From Galaxea fascicularis (taxonomy: Eukaryota; Cnidaria; Anthozoa; Scleractinia; Euphylliidae): 64,000 nt of DNA. This document shows positions 33,001 to 48,000 of the stretch, piece by piece. The DNA is taken from assembly GCA_948470475.1 (NCBI GenBank), contig OX419345.1, forward strand, positions 20,982,859 through 21,046,858. Direction: 5' to 3'. Made by a program: the position numbers and the translations under genes. The notes below the pieces were generated by a model. It made no database searches. It had not been told where the DNA came from and saw only the letters and a program-made list of their open reading frames with translations. Each line of letters opens with the position of its first letter. The first letter of the stretch is position 1.

Positions 33001-36000
33001 AATCAAGTTTGCGGAGTTCTTGGAAGCATTTAGACATGATTTCTAGGTTGCTTTTTCAAGTAAGCAAAGTTTAAGTCAAACTCAAAAGCATGTGGTCCCC
33101 CCTTTGGGTTTTGGTCAAAATTTCAACTTTGCTAAAATCTTGCACACAGCTCAAATAAGAATAGAAATCAAGTTTGCGGAGTTCTTGGAAGCATTTAGAC
33201 ATGATTTCTAGGTTGCTTTTTCAAGTAGGCAAAGTTTAAGCCAAATTCAAAATTTGACTCAAAAGGATGTGGTCCCCCCTTTGGGTTTTGGTCAAAATTT
33301 CAACTTTGCTAAAATCTTGCACACAGCTCAAATAAGAATAGAAATCAAGTTTGCGGAGTTCTTGGAAGCATTTAGACATGATTTCTAGGTTGCTTTTTCA
33401 AGTAGGCAAAGTTTAAGCCAAATTCAAAATTTGACTCAAAAGGATGTGGTCCCCCCTTTGGGTTTTGGTCAAAATTTCAACTTTGCTAAAATCTTGTACA
33501 CAGCTCAAATAAGAATAGAAATCAAGTTTGCGGAGTTCTTGGAAGCATTTAGACATGATTTCTAGGTTGCTTTTTCAAGTAGGCAAAGTTTAAGCCAAAT
33601 TCAAAATTTGACTCAAAAGCATGTGGTCCCCCCTTTGGGTTTTGGTCAAAATTTCAACTTTGCTAAAATCTTGCACACAGCTCAAATAAGAATAGAAATC
33701 AAGTTTGCGGAGTTCTTGGAAGCATTTAGACATGATTTCTAGGTTGCTTTTTCAAGTAGGCAAAGTTTAAGCCAAATTCAAAATTTGACTCAAAAGCATG
33801 TGGTCCCCCCTTTGGGTTTTGGTCAAAATTTCAACTTTGCTAAAATCTTGCACACAGCTCAAATAAGAATAGAAATCAAGTTTGCGGAGTTCTTGGAAGC
33901 ATTTAGACATGATTTCTAGGTTGCTTTTTCAAGTAGGCAAAGTTTAAGCCAAATTCAAAATTTGACTCAAAAGCATGTGGTCCCCCCTTTGGGTTTTGGT
34001 CAAAATTTCAACTTTGCTAAAATCTTGGACACAGCTCAAATAAGAATAGAAATCAAGTTTGCGGAGTTCTTGGAAGCATTTAGACATGATTTCTAGGTTG
34101 CTTTTTCAAGTAGGCAAAGTTTAAGCCAAATTCAAAATTTGACTCAAAAGCATGTGGTCCCCCCTTTGGGTTTTGGTCAAAATTTCAACTTTGCTAAAAT
34201 CTTGCAGACAGCTCAAATAAGAATAGAAATCAAGTTTGCGGAGTTCTTGGAAGCATTTAGACATGATTTCTAGGTTGCTTTTTCAAGTAGGCAAAGTTTA
34301 AGCCAAATTCAAAATTTGACTCAAAAGCATGTGGTCCCCCCTTTGGGTTTTGGTCAAAATTTCAACTTTGCTAAAATCTTGCACACAGCTCAAATAAGAA
34401 TAGAAATCAAGTTTGCGGAGTTCTTGGAAGCATTTAGACATGATTTCTAGGTTGCTTTTTCAAGTAGGCAAAGTTTAAGCCAAATTCAAAATTTGACTCA
34501 AAAGCATGTGGTCCCCCCTTTGGGTTTTGGTCAAAATTTCAACTTTGCTAAAATCTTGCAGACAGCTCAAATAAGAATAGAAATCAAGTTTGCGGAGTTC
34601 TTGGAAGCATTTAGACATGATTTCTAGGTTCCTTTTTCAAGTAGGCAAAGTTTAAGCCAAATTCAAAATTTGACTCAAAAGCATGTGGTCCCCCCTTTGG
34701 GTTTTGGTCAAAATTTCAACTTTGCTAAAATCTTGCACACAGCTCAAATAAGAATAGAAATCAAGTTTGCGGAGTTCTTGGAAGCATTTAGACATGATTT
34801 CTAGGTTGCTTTTTCAAGTAGGCAAAGTTTAAGCCAAATTCAAAATTTGACTCAAAAGGATGTGGTCCCCCCTTTGGGTTTTGGTAAAAATTTCAACTTT
34901 GCTAAAATCTTGTACACAGCTCAAATAAGAATAGAAATCAAGTTTGCGGAGTTCTTGGAAGCATTTAGACATGATTTCTAGGTTGCTTTTTCAAGTAGGC
35001 AAAGTTTAAGCCAAATTCAAAATTTGACTCAAAAGCATGTGGTCCCCCCTTTGGGTTTTGGTCAAAATTTCAACTTTGCTAAAATCTTGCAGACAGCTCA
35101 AATAAGAATAGAAATCAAGTTTGCGGAGTTCTTGGAAGCATTTAGACATGATTTCTAGGTTGCTTTTTCAAGTAGGCAAAGTTTAAGCCAAATTCAAAAT
35201 TTGACTCAAAAGCATGTGGTCCCCCCTTTGGGTTTTGGTCAAAATTTCAACTTTGCTAAAATCTTGCAGACAGCTCAAATAAGAATAGAAATCAAGTTTG
35301 CGGAGTTCTTGGAAGCATTTAGACATGATTTCTAGGTTGCTTTTTCAAGTAGGCAAAGTTTAAGCCAAATTCAAAATTTGACTCAAAAGCATGTGGTCCC
35401 CCCTTTGGGTTTTGGTCAAAATTTCAACTTTGCTAAAATCTTGCAGACAGCTCAAATAAGAATAGAAATCAAGTTTGCGGAGTTCTTGGAAGCATTTAGA
35501 CATGATTTCTAGGTTGCTTTTTCAAGTAGGCAAAGTTTAAGCCAAATTCAAAATTTGACTCAAAAGCATGTGGTCCCCCCTTTGGGTTTTGGTAAAAATT
35601 TCAACTTTGCTAAAATCTTGCAGACAGCTCAAATAAGAATAGAAATCAAGTTTGCGGAGTTCTTGGAAGCATTTAGACATGATTTCTAGGTTGCTTTTTC
35701 AAGTAGGCAAAGTTTAAGCCAAATTCAAAATTTGACTCAAAAGCATGTGGTCCCCCCTTTGGGTTTTGGTCAAAATTTCAACTTTGCTAAAATCTTGCAG
35801 ACAGCTCAAATAAGAATAGAAATCAAGTTTGCGGAGTTCTTGGAAGCATTTAGACATGATTTCTAGGTTGCTTTTTCAAGTAGGCAAAGTTTAAGCCAAA
35901 TTCAAAATTTGACTCAAAAGCATGTGGTCCCCCCTTTGGGTTTTGGTCAAAATTTCAACTTTGCTAAAATCTTGCACACAGCTCAAATAAGAATAGAAAT

Positions 36001-37659
36001 CAAGTTTGCGGAGTTCTTGGAAGCATTTAGACATGATTTCTAGGTTGCTTTTTCAAGTAAGCAAAGTTTAAGTCAAACTCAAAAGCATGTGGTCCCCCCT
36101 TTGGGTTTTGGTCAAAATTTCAACTTTGCTAAAATCTTGCACACAGCTCAAATAAGAATAGAAATCAAGTTTGCGGAGTTCTTGGAAGCATTTAGACATG
36201 ATTTCTAGGTTGCTTTTTCAAGTAGGCAAAGTTTAAGCCAAATTCAAAATTTGACTCAAAAGGATGTGGTCCCCCCTTTGGGTTTTGGTCAAAATTTCAA
36301 CTTTGCTAAAATCTTGCACACAGCTCAAATAAGAATAGAAATCAAGTTTGCGGAGTTCTTGGAAGCATTTAGACATGATTTCTAGGTTGCTTTTTCAAGT
36401 AGGCAAAGTTTAAGCCAAATTCAAAATTTGACTCAAAAGGATGTGGTCCCCCCTTTGGGTTTTGGTCAAAATTTCAACTTTGCTAAAATCTTGTACACAG
36501 CTCAAATAAGAATAGAAATCAAGTTTGCGGAGTTCTTGGAAGCATTTAGACATGATTTCTAGGTTGCTTTTTCAAGTAGGCAAAGTTTAAGCCAAATTCA
36601 AAATTTGACTCAAAAGCATGTGGTCCCCCCTTTGGGTTTTGGTCAAAATTTCAACTTTGCTAAAATCTTGCACACAGCTCAAATAAGAATAGAAATCAAG
36701 TTTGCGGAGTTCTTGGAAGCATTTAGACATGATTTCTAGGTTGCTTTTTCAAGTAGGCAAAGTTTAAGCCAAATTCAAAATTTGACTCAAAAGCATGTGG
36801 TCCCCCCTTTGGGTTTTGGTCAAAATTTCAACTTTGCTAAAATCTTGCAGACAGCTCAAATAAGAATAGAAATCAAGTTTGCGGAGTTCTTGGAAGCATT
36901 TAGACATGATTTCTAGGTTGCTTTTTCAAGTAGGCAAAGTTTAAGCCAAATTCAAAATTTGACTCAAAAGGATGTGGTCCCCCCTTTGGGTTTTGGTCAA
37001 AATTTCAACTTTGCTAAAATCTTGCACACAGCTCAAATAAGAATAGAAATCAAGTTTGCGGAGTTCTTGGAAGCATTTAGACATGATTTCTAGGTTGCTT
37101 TTTCAAGTAGGCAAAGTTTAAGCCAAATTCAAAATTTGACTCAAAAGCATGTGGTCCCCCCTTTGGGTTTTGGTCAAAATTTCAACTTTGCTAAAATCTT
37201 GCAGACAGCTCAAATAAGAATAGAAATCAAGTTTGCGGAGTTCTTGGAAGCATTTAGACATGATTTCTAGGTTGCTTTTTCAAGTAGGCAAAGTTTAAGC
37301 CAAATTCAAAATTTGACTCAAAAGCGTGTGGTCCTCCCTTTGAGTTTTGGTCAAAATTTCAACTTTGCTAAAATCTTGGACACAGCTCAAATAAGAATAG
37401 AAATCAAGTTTGCGGAGTTCTTGGAAGCATTTAGACATGATTTCTAGGTTGCTTTTTCAAGTAGGCAAAGTTTAAGCCAAATTCAAAATTTGACTCAAAA
37501 GCATGTGGTCCCCCCTTTGGGTTTTGGTCAAAATTTCAACTTTGCTAAAATCTTTCACACAGCTCAAATAAGAATAGAAATCAAGTTTGCGGAGTTCTTG
37601 GAAGCATTTAGACATGATTTCTAGGTTGCTTTTTCAAGTAGGCAAAGTTTAAGCCAAAT

Positions 37660-40600
37660 TCAAAATTTGACTCAAAAGCATGTGGTCCCCCCTTTGGGTT
37701 TTGGTCAAAATTTCAACTTTGCTAAAATCTTGCAGACAGCTCAAATAAGAATAGAAATCAAGTTTGCGGAGTTCTTGGAAGCATTTAGACATGATTTCTA
37801 GGTTGCTTTTTCAAGTAGGCAAAGTTTAAGCCAAATTGAAAATTTGACTCAAAAGCATGTGGTCCCCCCTTTGGGTTTTGGTCAAAATTTCAACTTTGCT
37901 AAAATCTTGCAGACAGCTCAAATAAGAATAGAAATCAAGTTTGCGGAGTTCTTGGAAGCATTTAGACATGATTTCTAGGTTGCTTTTTCAAGTAGGCAAA
38001 GTTTAAGCCAAATTCAAAATTTGACTCAAAAGCATGTGGTCCCCCCTTTGGGTTTTGGTCAAAATTTCAACTTTGCTAAAATCTTGCACACAGCTCAAAT
38101 AAGAATAGAAATCAAGTTTGCGGAGTTCTTGGAAGCATTTAGACATGATTTCTAGGTTGCTTTTTCAAGTAGGCAAAGTTTAAGCCAAATTCAAAATTTG
38201 ACTCAAAAGGATGTGGTCCCCCCTTTGGGTTTTGGTCAAAATTTCAACTTTGCTAAAATCTTGGACACAGCTCAAATAAGAATAGAAATCAAGTTTGCGG
38301 AGTTCTTGGAAGCATTTAGACATGATTTCTAGGTTGCTTTTTCAAGTAGGCAAAGTTTAAGCCAAATTCAAAATTTGACTCAAAAGCATGTGGTCCCCCC
38401 TTTGGGTTTTGGTCAAAATTTCAACTTTGCTAAAATCTTGGACACAGCTCAAATAAGAATAGAAATCAAGTTTGCGGAGTTTTTGGAAGCATTTAGACAT
38501 GATTTCTAGGTTGCTTTTTCAAGTAGGCAAAGTTTAAGCCAAATTCAAAATTTGACTCAAAAGCATGTGGTCCCCCCTTTGGGTTTTGGTCAAAATTTCA
38601 ACTTTGCTAAAATCTTGCACACAGCTCAAATAAGAATAGAAATCAAGTTTGCGGAGTTCTTGGAAGCATTTAGACATGATTTCTAGGTTGCTTTTTCAAG
38701 TAGGCAAAGTTTAAGCCAAATTCAAAATTTGACTCAAAAGCATGTGGTCCCCCCTTTGGGTTTTGGTCAAAATTTCAACTTTGCTAAAATCTTGCACACA
38801 GCTCAAATAAGAATAGAAATCAAGTTTGCGGAGTTCTTGGAAGCATTTAGACATGATTTCTAGGTTCCTTTTTCAAGTAGGCAAAGTTTAAGCCAAATTC
38901 AAAATTTGACTCAAAAGGATGTGGTCCCCCCTTTGGGTTTTGGTCAAAATTTCAACTTTGCTAAAATCTTCGACACAGCTCAAATAAGAATAGAAATCAA
39001 GTTTGCGGAGTTCTTGGAAGCATTTAGACATGATTTCTAGGTTGCTTTTTCAAGTAGGCAAAGTTTAAGCCAAATTCAAAATTTGACTCAAAAGCATGTG
39101 GTCCCCCCTTTGGGTTTTGGTCAAAATTTCAACTTTGCTAAAATCTTGCACACAGCTCAAATAAGAATAGAAATCAAGTTTGCGGAGTTCTTGGAAGCAT
39201 TTAGACATGATTTCTAGGTTGCTTTTTCAAGTAGGCAAAGTTTAAGCCAAATTCAAAATTTGACTCAAAAGCATGTGGTCCCCCCTTTGGGTTTTGGTCA
39301 AAATTTCAACTTTGCTAAAATCTTGCACACAGCTCAAATAAGAATAGAAATCAAGTTTGCGGAGTTCTTGGAAGCATTTAGACATGATTTCTAGGTTGCT
39401 TTTTCAAGTAGGCAAAGTTTAAGCCAAATTCAAAATTTGACTCAAAAGCATGTGGTCCCCCCTTTGGGTTTTGGTCAAAATTTCAACTTTGCTAAAATCT
39501 TGCACACAGCTCAAATAAGAATAGAAATCAAGTTTGCGGAGTTCTTGGAAGCATTTAGACATGATTTCTAGGTTGCTTTTTCAAGTAGGCAAAGTTTAAG
39601 CCAAATTCAAAATTTGACTCAAAAGCATGTGGTCCCCCCTTTGGGTTTTGGTCAAAATTTCAACTTTGCTAAAATCTTGCACACAGCTCAAATAAGAATA
39701 GAAATCAAGTTTGCGGAGTTCTTGGAAGCATTTAGACATGATTTCTAGGTTGCTTTTTCAAGTAGGCAAAGTTTAAGCCAAATTCAAAATTTGACTCAAA
39801 AGCATGTGGTCCCCCCTTTGGGTTTTGGTCAAAATTTCAACTTTGCTAAAATCTTGCAGACAGCTCAAATAAGAATAGAAATCAAGTTTGCGGAGTTCTT
39901 GGAAGCATTTAGACATGATTTCTAGGTTGCTTTTTCAAGTAGGCAAAGTTTAAGCCAAATTGAAAATTTGACTCAAAAGCATGTGGTCCCCCCTTTGGGT
40001 TTTGGTCAAAATTTCAACTTTGCTAAAATCTTGCAGACAGCTCAAATAAGAATAGAAATCAAGTTTGCGGAGTTCTTGGAAGCATTTAGACATGATTTCT
40101 AGGTTGCTTTTTCAAGTAGGCAAAGTTTAAGCCAAATTCAAAATTTGACTCAAAAGCATGTGGTCCCCCCTTTGGGTTTTGGTCAAAATTTCAACTTTGC
40201 TAAAATCTTGCACACAGCTCAAATAAGAATAGAAATCAAGTTTGCGGAGTTCTTGGAAGCATTTAGACATGATTTCTAGGTTGCTTTTTCAAGTAGGCAA
40301 AGTTTAAGCCAAATTCAAAATTTGACTCAAAAGGATGTGGTCCCCCCTTTGGGTTTTGGTCAAAATTTCAACTTTGCTAAAATCTTGCACACAGCTCAAA
40401 TAAGAATAGAAATCAAGTTTGCGGAGTTCTTGGAAGCATTTAGACATGATTTCTAGGTTGCTTTTTCAAGTAGGCAAAGTTTAAGCCAAATTCAAAATTT
40501 GACTCAAAAGCATGTGGTCCCCCCTTTGGGTTTTGGTCAAAATTTCAACTTTGCTAAAATCTTGGACACAGCTCAAATAAGAATAGAAATCAAGTTTGCG

Positions 40601-40780
40601 GAGTTTTTGGAAGCATTTAGACATGATTTCTAGGTTGCTTTTTCAAGTAGGCAAAGTTTAAGCCAAATTCAAAATTTGACTCAAAAGCATGTGGTCCCCC
40701 CTTTGGGTTTTGGTCAAAATTTCAACTTTGCTAAAATCTTGCACACAGCTCAAATAAGAATAGAAATCAAGTTTGCGGAG
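37660..40780. repeat. Higher-order duplication, 12 monomers (2124 bp)
   Basis: The rare AAATTGAAAAT variant at 37838 recurs at 39962, and the rare GGAGTTTTTGG variant at 38477 recurs at 40601. Both offsets are exactly 2124 bp, or 12 times 177. Outer limits are approximate. Confidence 0.75.
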
Positions 40781-43700
40781 TTCTTGGAAGCATTTAGACA
40801 TGATTTCTAGGTTGCTTTTTCAAGTAGGCAAAGTTTAAGCCAAATTCAAAATTTGACTCAAAAGCATGTGGTCCCCCCTTTGGGTTTTGGTCAAAATTTC
40901 AACTTTGCTAAAATCTTGCACACAGCTCAAATAAGAATAGAAATCAAGTTTGCGGAGTTCTTGGAAGCATTTAGACATGATTTCTAGGTTGCTTTTTCAA
41001 GTAGGCAAAGTTTAAGCCAAATTCAAAATTTGACTCAAAAGGATGTGGTCCCCCCTTTGGGTTTTGGTCAAAATTTCAACTTTGCTAAAATCTTGCACAC
41101 AGCTCAAATAAGAATAGAAATCAAGTTTGCGGAGTTCTTGGAAGCATTTAGACATGATTTCTAGGTTGCTTTTTCAAGTAGGCAAAGTTTAAGCCAAATT
41201 CAAAATTTGACTCAAAAGCATGTGGTCCCCCCTTTGGGTTTTGGTCAAAATTTCAACTTTGCTAAAATCTTGCACACAGCTCAAATAAGAATAGAAATCA
41301 AGTTTGCGGAGTTCTTGGAAGCATTTAGACATGATTTCTAGGTTGCTTTTTCAAGTAGGCAAAGTTTAAGCCAAATTCAAAATTTGACTCAAAAGCATGT
41401 GGTCCCCCCTTTGGGTTTTGGTCAAAATTTCAACTTTGCTAAAATCTTGGACACAGCTCAAATAAGAATAGAAATCAAGTTTGCGGAGTTCTTGGAAGCA
41501 TTTAGACATGATTTCTAGGTTGCTTTTTCAAGTAGGCAAAGTTTAAGCCAAATTCAAAATTTGACTCAAAAGCATGTGGTCCCCCCTTTGGGTTTTGGTC
41601 AAAATTTCAACTTTGCTAAAATCTTGCACACAGCTCAAATAAGAATAGAAATCAAGTTTGCGGAGTTCTTGGAAGCATTTAGACATGATTTCTAGGTTGC
41701 TTTTTCAAGTAGGCAAAGTTTAAGCCAAATTCAAAATTTGACTCAAAAGCATGTGGTCCCCCCTTTGGGTTTTGGTCAAAATTTCAACTTTGCTAAAATC
41801 TTGCACACAGCTCAAATAAGAATAGAAATCAAGTTTGCGGAGTTCTTGGAAGCATTTAGACATGATTTCTAGGTTGCTTTTTCAAGTAGGCAAAGTTTAA
41901 GCCAAATTCAAAATTTGACTCAAAAGCATGTGGTCCCCCCTTTGGGTTTTGGTCAAAATTTCAACTTTGCTAAAATCTTGCACACAGCTCAAATAAGAAT
42001 AGAAATCAAGTTTGCGGAGTTCTTGGAAGCATTTAGACATGATTTCTAGGTTGCTTTTTCAAGTAGGCAAAGTTTAAGCCAAATTCAAAATTTGACTCAA
42101 AAGCATGTGGTCCCCCCTTTGGGTTTTGGTCAAAATTTCAACTTTGCTAAAATCTTGCACACAGCTCAAATAAGAATAGAAATCAAGTTTGCGGAGTTCT
42201 TGGAAGCATTTAGACATGATTTCTAGGTTGCTTTTTCAAGTAGGCAAAGTTTAAGCCAAATTCAAAATTTGACTCAAAAGCATGTGGTCCCCCCTTTGGG
42301 TTTTGGTCAAAATTTCAACTTTGCTAAAATCTTGCACACAGCTCAAATAAGAATAGAAATCAAGTTTGCGGAGTTCTTGGAAGCATTTAGACATGATTTC
42401 TAGGTTGCTTTTTCAAGTAGGCAAAGTTTAAGCCAAATTCAAAATTTGACTCAAAAGCATGTGGTCCCCCCTTTGGGTTTTGGTCAAAATTTCAACTTTG
42501 CTAAAATCTTGCACACAGCTCAAATAAGAATAGAAATCAAGTTTGCGGAGTTCTTGGAAGCATTTAGACATGATTTCTAGGTTGCTTTTTCAAGTAGGCA
42601 AAGTTTAAGCCAAATTCAAAATTTGACTCAAAAGCATGTGGTCCCCCCTTTGGGTTTTGGTCAAAATTTCAACTTTGCTAAAATCTTGCACACAGCTCAA
42701 ATAAGAATAGAAATCAAGTTTGCGGAGTTCTTGGAAGCATTTAGACATGATTTCTAGCTTCCTTTTTCAAGTAGGCAAAGTTTAAGCCAAATTCAAAATT
42801 TGACTCAAAAGCATGTGGTCCCCCCTTTGGGTTTTGGTCAAAATTTCAACTTTGCTAAAATCTTGCACACAGCTCAAATAAGAATAGAAATCAAGTTTGC
42901 GGAGTTCTTGGAAGCATTTAGACATGATTTCTAGGTTGCTTTTTCAAGTAGGCAAAGTTTAAGCCAAATTCAAAATTTGACTCAAAAGCATGTGGTCCCC
43001 CCTTTGGGTTTTGGTCAAAATTTCAACTTTGCTAAAATCTTGCAGACAGCTCAAATAAGAATAGAAATCAAGTTTGCGGAGTTCTTGGAAGCATTTAGAC
43101 ATGATTTCTAGGTTGCTTTTTCAAGTAGGCAAAGTTTAAGCCAAATTCAAAATTTGACTCAAAAGCATGTGGTCCCCCCTTTGGGTTTTGGTCAAAATTT
43201 CAACTTTGCTAAAATCTTGGACACAGCTCAAATAAGAATAGAAATCAAGTTTGCGGAGTTCTTGGAAGCATTTAGACATGATTTCTAGGTTGCTTTTTCA
43301 AGTAGGCAAAGTTTAAGCCAAATTCAAAATTTGACTCAAAAGCATGTGGTCCCCCCTTTGGGTTTTGGTCAAAATTTCAACTTTGCTAAAATCTTGGACA
43401 CAGCTCAAATAAGAATAGAAATCAAGTTTGCGGAGTTCTTGGAAGCATTTAGACATGATTTCTAGGTTGCTTTTTCAAGTAGGCAAAGTTTAAGCCAAAT
43501 TCAAAATTTGACTCAAAAGCATGTGGTCCCCCCTTTGGGTTTTGGTCAAAATTTCAACTTTGCTAAAATCTTGCACACAGCTCAAATAAGAATAGAAATC
43601 AAGTTTGCGGAGTTCTTGGAAGCATTTAGACATGATTTCTAGGTTGCTTTTTCAAGTAGGCAAAGTTTAAGCCAAATTCAAAATTTGACTCAAAAGCATG

Positions 43701-45099
43701 TGGTCCCCCCTTTGGGTTTTGGTCAAAATTTCAACTTTGCTAAAATCTTGCACACAGCTCAAATAAGAATAGAAATCAAGTTTGCGGAGTTCTTGGAAGC
43801 ATTTAGACATGATTTCTAGCTTCCTTTTTCAAGTAGGCAAAGTTTAAGCCAAATTCAAAATTTGACTCAAAAGCATGTGGTCCCCCCTTTGGGTTTTGGT
43901 CAAAATTTCAACTTTGCTAAAATCTTGCACACAGCTCAAATAAGAATAGAAATCAAGTTTGCGGAGTTCTTGGAAGCATTTAGACATGATTTCTAGGTTG
44001 CTTTTTCAAGTAGGCAAAGTTTAAGCCAAATTCAAAATTTGACTCAAAAGCATGTGGTCCCCCCTTTGGGTTTTGGTCAAAATTTCAACTTTGCTAAAAT
44101 CTTGCACACAGCTCAAATAAGAATAGAAATCAAGTTTGCGGAGTTCTTGGAAGCATTTAGACATGATTTCTAGGTTGCTTTTTCAAGTAGGCAAAGTTTA
44201 AGCCAAATTGAAAATTTGACTCAAAAGCATGTGGTCCCCCCTTTGGGTTTTGGTCAAAATTTCAACTTTGCTAAAATCTTGCACACAGCTCAAATAAGAA
44301 TAGAAATCAAGTTTGCGGAGTTCTTGGAAGCATTTAGACATGATTTCTAGGTTGCTTTTTCAAGTAGGCAAAGTTTAAGCCAAATTCAAAATTTGACTCA
44401 AAAGCATGTGGTCCCCCCTTTGGGTTTTGGTCAAAATTTCAACTTTGCTAAAATCTTGCACACAGCTCAAATAAGAATAGAAATCAAGTTTGCGGAGTTC
44501 TTGGAAGCATTTAGACATGATTTCTAGCTTCCTTTTTCAAGTAGGCAAAGTTTAAGCCAAATTCAAAATTTGACTCAAAAGCATGTGGTCCCCCCTTTGG
44601 GTTTTGGTCAAAATTTCAACTTTGCTAAAATCTTGCACACAGCTCAAATAAGAATAGAAATCAAGTTTGCGGAGTTCTTGGAAGCATTTAGACATGATTT
44701 CTAGGTTGCTTTTTCAAGTAGGCAAAGTTTAAGCCAAATTCAAAATTTGACTCAAAAGCATGTGGTCCCCCCTTTGGGTTTTGGTCAAAATTTCAACTTT
44801 GCTAAAATCTTGCACACAGCTCAAATAAGAATAGAAATCAAGTTTGCGGAGTTCTTGGAAGCATTTAGACATGATTTCTAGGTTGCTTTTTCAAGTAGGC
44901 AAAGTTTAAGCCAAATTCAAAATTTGACTCAAAAGCATGTGGTCCCCCCTTTGGGTTTTGGTCAAAATTTCAACTTTGCTAAAATCTTGCACACAGCTCA
45001 AATAAGAATAGAAATCAAGTTTGCGGAGTTCTTGGAAGCATTTAGACATGATTTCTAGGTTGCTTTTTCAAGTAGGCAAAGTTTAAGCCAAATTCAAAA

Positions 45100-48000
45100 T
45101 TTGACTCAAAAGCATGTGGTCCCCCCTTTGGGTTTTGGTCAAAATTTCAACTTTGCTAAAATCTTGCACACAGCTCAAATAAGAATAGAAATCAAGTTTG
45201 CGGAGTTCTTAGAAGCATTTAGACATGATTTCTTGGTTCCTTTTTCAAGTAGGCAAAGTTTAAGCCAAATTCAAAATTTGACTCAAAAGCATGTGGTCCC
45301 CCCTTTGGGTTTTGGTCAAAATTTCAACTTTGCTAAAATCTTGCAGACAGCTCAAATAAGAATAGAAATCAAGTTTGCGGAGTTCTTGGAAGCATTTAGA
45401 CATGATTTCTAGGTTGCTTTTTCAAGTAGGCAAAGTTTAAGCCAAATTCAAAATTTGACTCAAAAGCATGTGGTCCCCCCTTTGGGTTTTGGTAAAAATT
45501 TCAACTTTGCTAAAATCTTGCACACAGCTCAAATAAGAATAGAAATCAAGTTTGCGGAGTTCTTGGAAGCATTTAGACATGATTTCTAGGTTGCTTTTTC
45601 AAGTAGGCAAAGTTTAAGCCAAATTCAAAATTTGACTCAAAAGCATGTGGTCCCCCCTTTGGGTTTTGGTCAAAATTTCAACTTTGCTAAAATCTTGCAG
45701 ACAGCTCAAATAAGAATAGAAATCAAGTTTGCGGAGTTCTTGGAAGCATTTAGACATGATTTCTAGGTTGCTTTTTCAAGTAGGCAAAGTTTAAGCCAAA
45801 TTCAAAATTTGACTCAAAAGCATGTGGTCCCCCCTTTGGGTTTTGGTCAAAATTTCAACTTTGCTAAAATCTTGCAGACAGCTCAAATAAGAATAGAAAT
45901 CAAGTTTGCGGAGTTCTTGGAAGCATTTAGACATGATTTCTAGGTTCCTTTTTCAAGTAGGCAAAGTTTAAGCCAAATTCAAAATTTGACTCAAAAGCAT
46001 GTGGTCCCCCCTTTGGGTTTTGGTCAAAATTTCAACTTTGCTAAAATCTTGCACACAGCTCAAATAAGAATAGAAATCAAGTTTGCGGATTTCTTGGAAG
46101 CATTTAGACATGATTTCTAGGTTGCTTTTTCAAGTAGGCAAAGTTTAAGCCAAATTCAAAATTTGACTCAAAAGCATGTGGTCCCCCCTTTGGGTTTTGG
46201 TCAAAATTTCAACTTTGCTAAAATCTTGCAGACAGCTCAAATAAGAATAGAAATCAAGTTTGCGGAGTTCTTGGAAGCATTTAGACATGATTTCTAGGTT
46301 GCTTTTTCAAGTAGGCAAAGTTTAAGCCAAATTCAAAATTTGACTCAAAAGCATGTGGTCCCCCCTTTGGGTTTTGGTCAAAATTTCAACTTTGCTAAAA
46401 TCTTGCAGACAGCTCAAATAAGAATAGAAATCAAGTTTGCGGAGTTCTTGGAAGCATTTAGACATGATTTCTAGGTTGCTTTTTCAAGTAGGCAAAGTTT
46501 AAGCCAAATTCAAAATTTGACTCAAAAGCATGTGGTCCCCCCTTTGGGTTTTGGTCAAAATTTCAACTTTGCTAAAATCTTGCACACAGCTCAAATAAGA
46601 ATAGAAATCAAGTTTGCGGAGTTCTTGGAAGCATTTAGACATGATTTCTAGGTTGCTTTTTCAAGTAAGCAAAGTTTAAGTCAAACTCAAAAGCATGTGG
46701 TCCCCCCTTTGGGTTTTGGTCAAAATTTCAACTTTGCTAAAATCTTGCACACAGCTCAAATAAGAATAGAAATCAAGTTTGCGGAGTTCTTGGAAGCATT
46801 TAGACATGATTTCTAGGTTGCTTTTTCAAGTAGGCAAAGTTTAAGCCAAATTCAAAATTTGACTCAAAAGCATGTGGTCCCCCCTTTGGGTTTTGGTCAA
46901 AATTTCAACTTTGCTAAAATCTTGCACACAGCTCAAATAAGAATAGAAATCAAGTTTGCGGAGTTCTTGGAAGCATTTAGACATGATTTCTAGGTTGCTT
47001 TTTCAAGTAAGCAAAGTTTAAGTCAAACTCAAAAGCATGTGGTCCCCCCTTTGGGTTTTGGTCAAAATTTCAACTTTGCTAAAATCTTGCACACAGCTCA
47101 AATAAGAATAGAAATCAAGTTTGCGGAGTTCTTGGAAGCATTTAGACATGATTTCTAGGTTGCTTTTTCAAGTAGGCAAAGTTTAAGCCAAATTGAAAAT
47201 TTGACTCAAAAGCATGTGGTCCCCCCTTTGGGTTTTGGTCAAAATTTCAACTTTGCTAAAATCTTGCACACAGCTCAAATAAGAATAGAAATCAAGTTTG
47301 CGGAGTTCTTGGAAGCATTTAGACATGATTTCTAGGTTGCTTTTTCAAGTAGGCAAAGTTTAAGCCAAATTCAAAATTTGACTCAAAAGGATGTGGTCCC
47401 CCCTTTGGGTTTTGGTCAAAATTTCAACTTTGCTAAAATCTTGTACACAGCTCAAATAAGAATAGAAATCAAGTTTGCGGAGTTCTTGGAAGCATTTAGA
47501 CATGATTTCTAGGTTGCTTTTTCAAGTAGGCAAAGTTTAAGCCAAATTCAAAATTTGACTCAAAAGCATGTGGTCCCCCCTTTGGGTTTTGGTCAAAATT
47601 TCAACTTTGCTAAAATCTTGCACACAGCTCAAATAAGAATAGAAATCAAGTTTGCGGAGTTCTTAGAAGCATTTAGACATGATTTCTTGGTTCCTTTTTC
47701 AAGTAGGCAAAGTTTAAGCCAAATTCAAAATTTGACTCAAAAGCATGTGGTCCCCCCTTTGGGTTTTGGTCAAAATTTCAACTTTGCTAAAATCTTGCAG
47801 ACAGCTCAAATAAGAATAGAAATCAAGTTTGCGGAGTTCTTGGAAGCATTTAGACATGATTTCTAGGTTGCTTTTTCAAGTAGGCAAAGTTTAAGCCAAA
47901 TTCAAAATTTGACTCAAAAGCATGTGGTCCCCCCTTTGGGTTTTGGTCAAAATTTCAACTTTGCTAAAATCTTGGACACAGCTCAAATAAGAATAGAAAT

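Noticed and set aside
45101..45412. 103-codon frame in the satellite (and its copies at 47555 and 51693)
   Set aside because: Exists only because one TAG is mutated in a single monomer. The same frame is stopped once per monomer across the rest of the array, so it is not called a gene.
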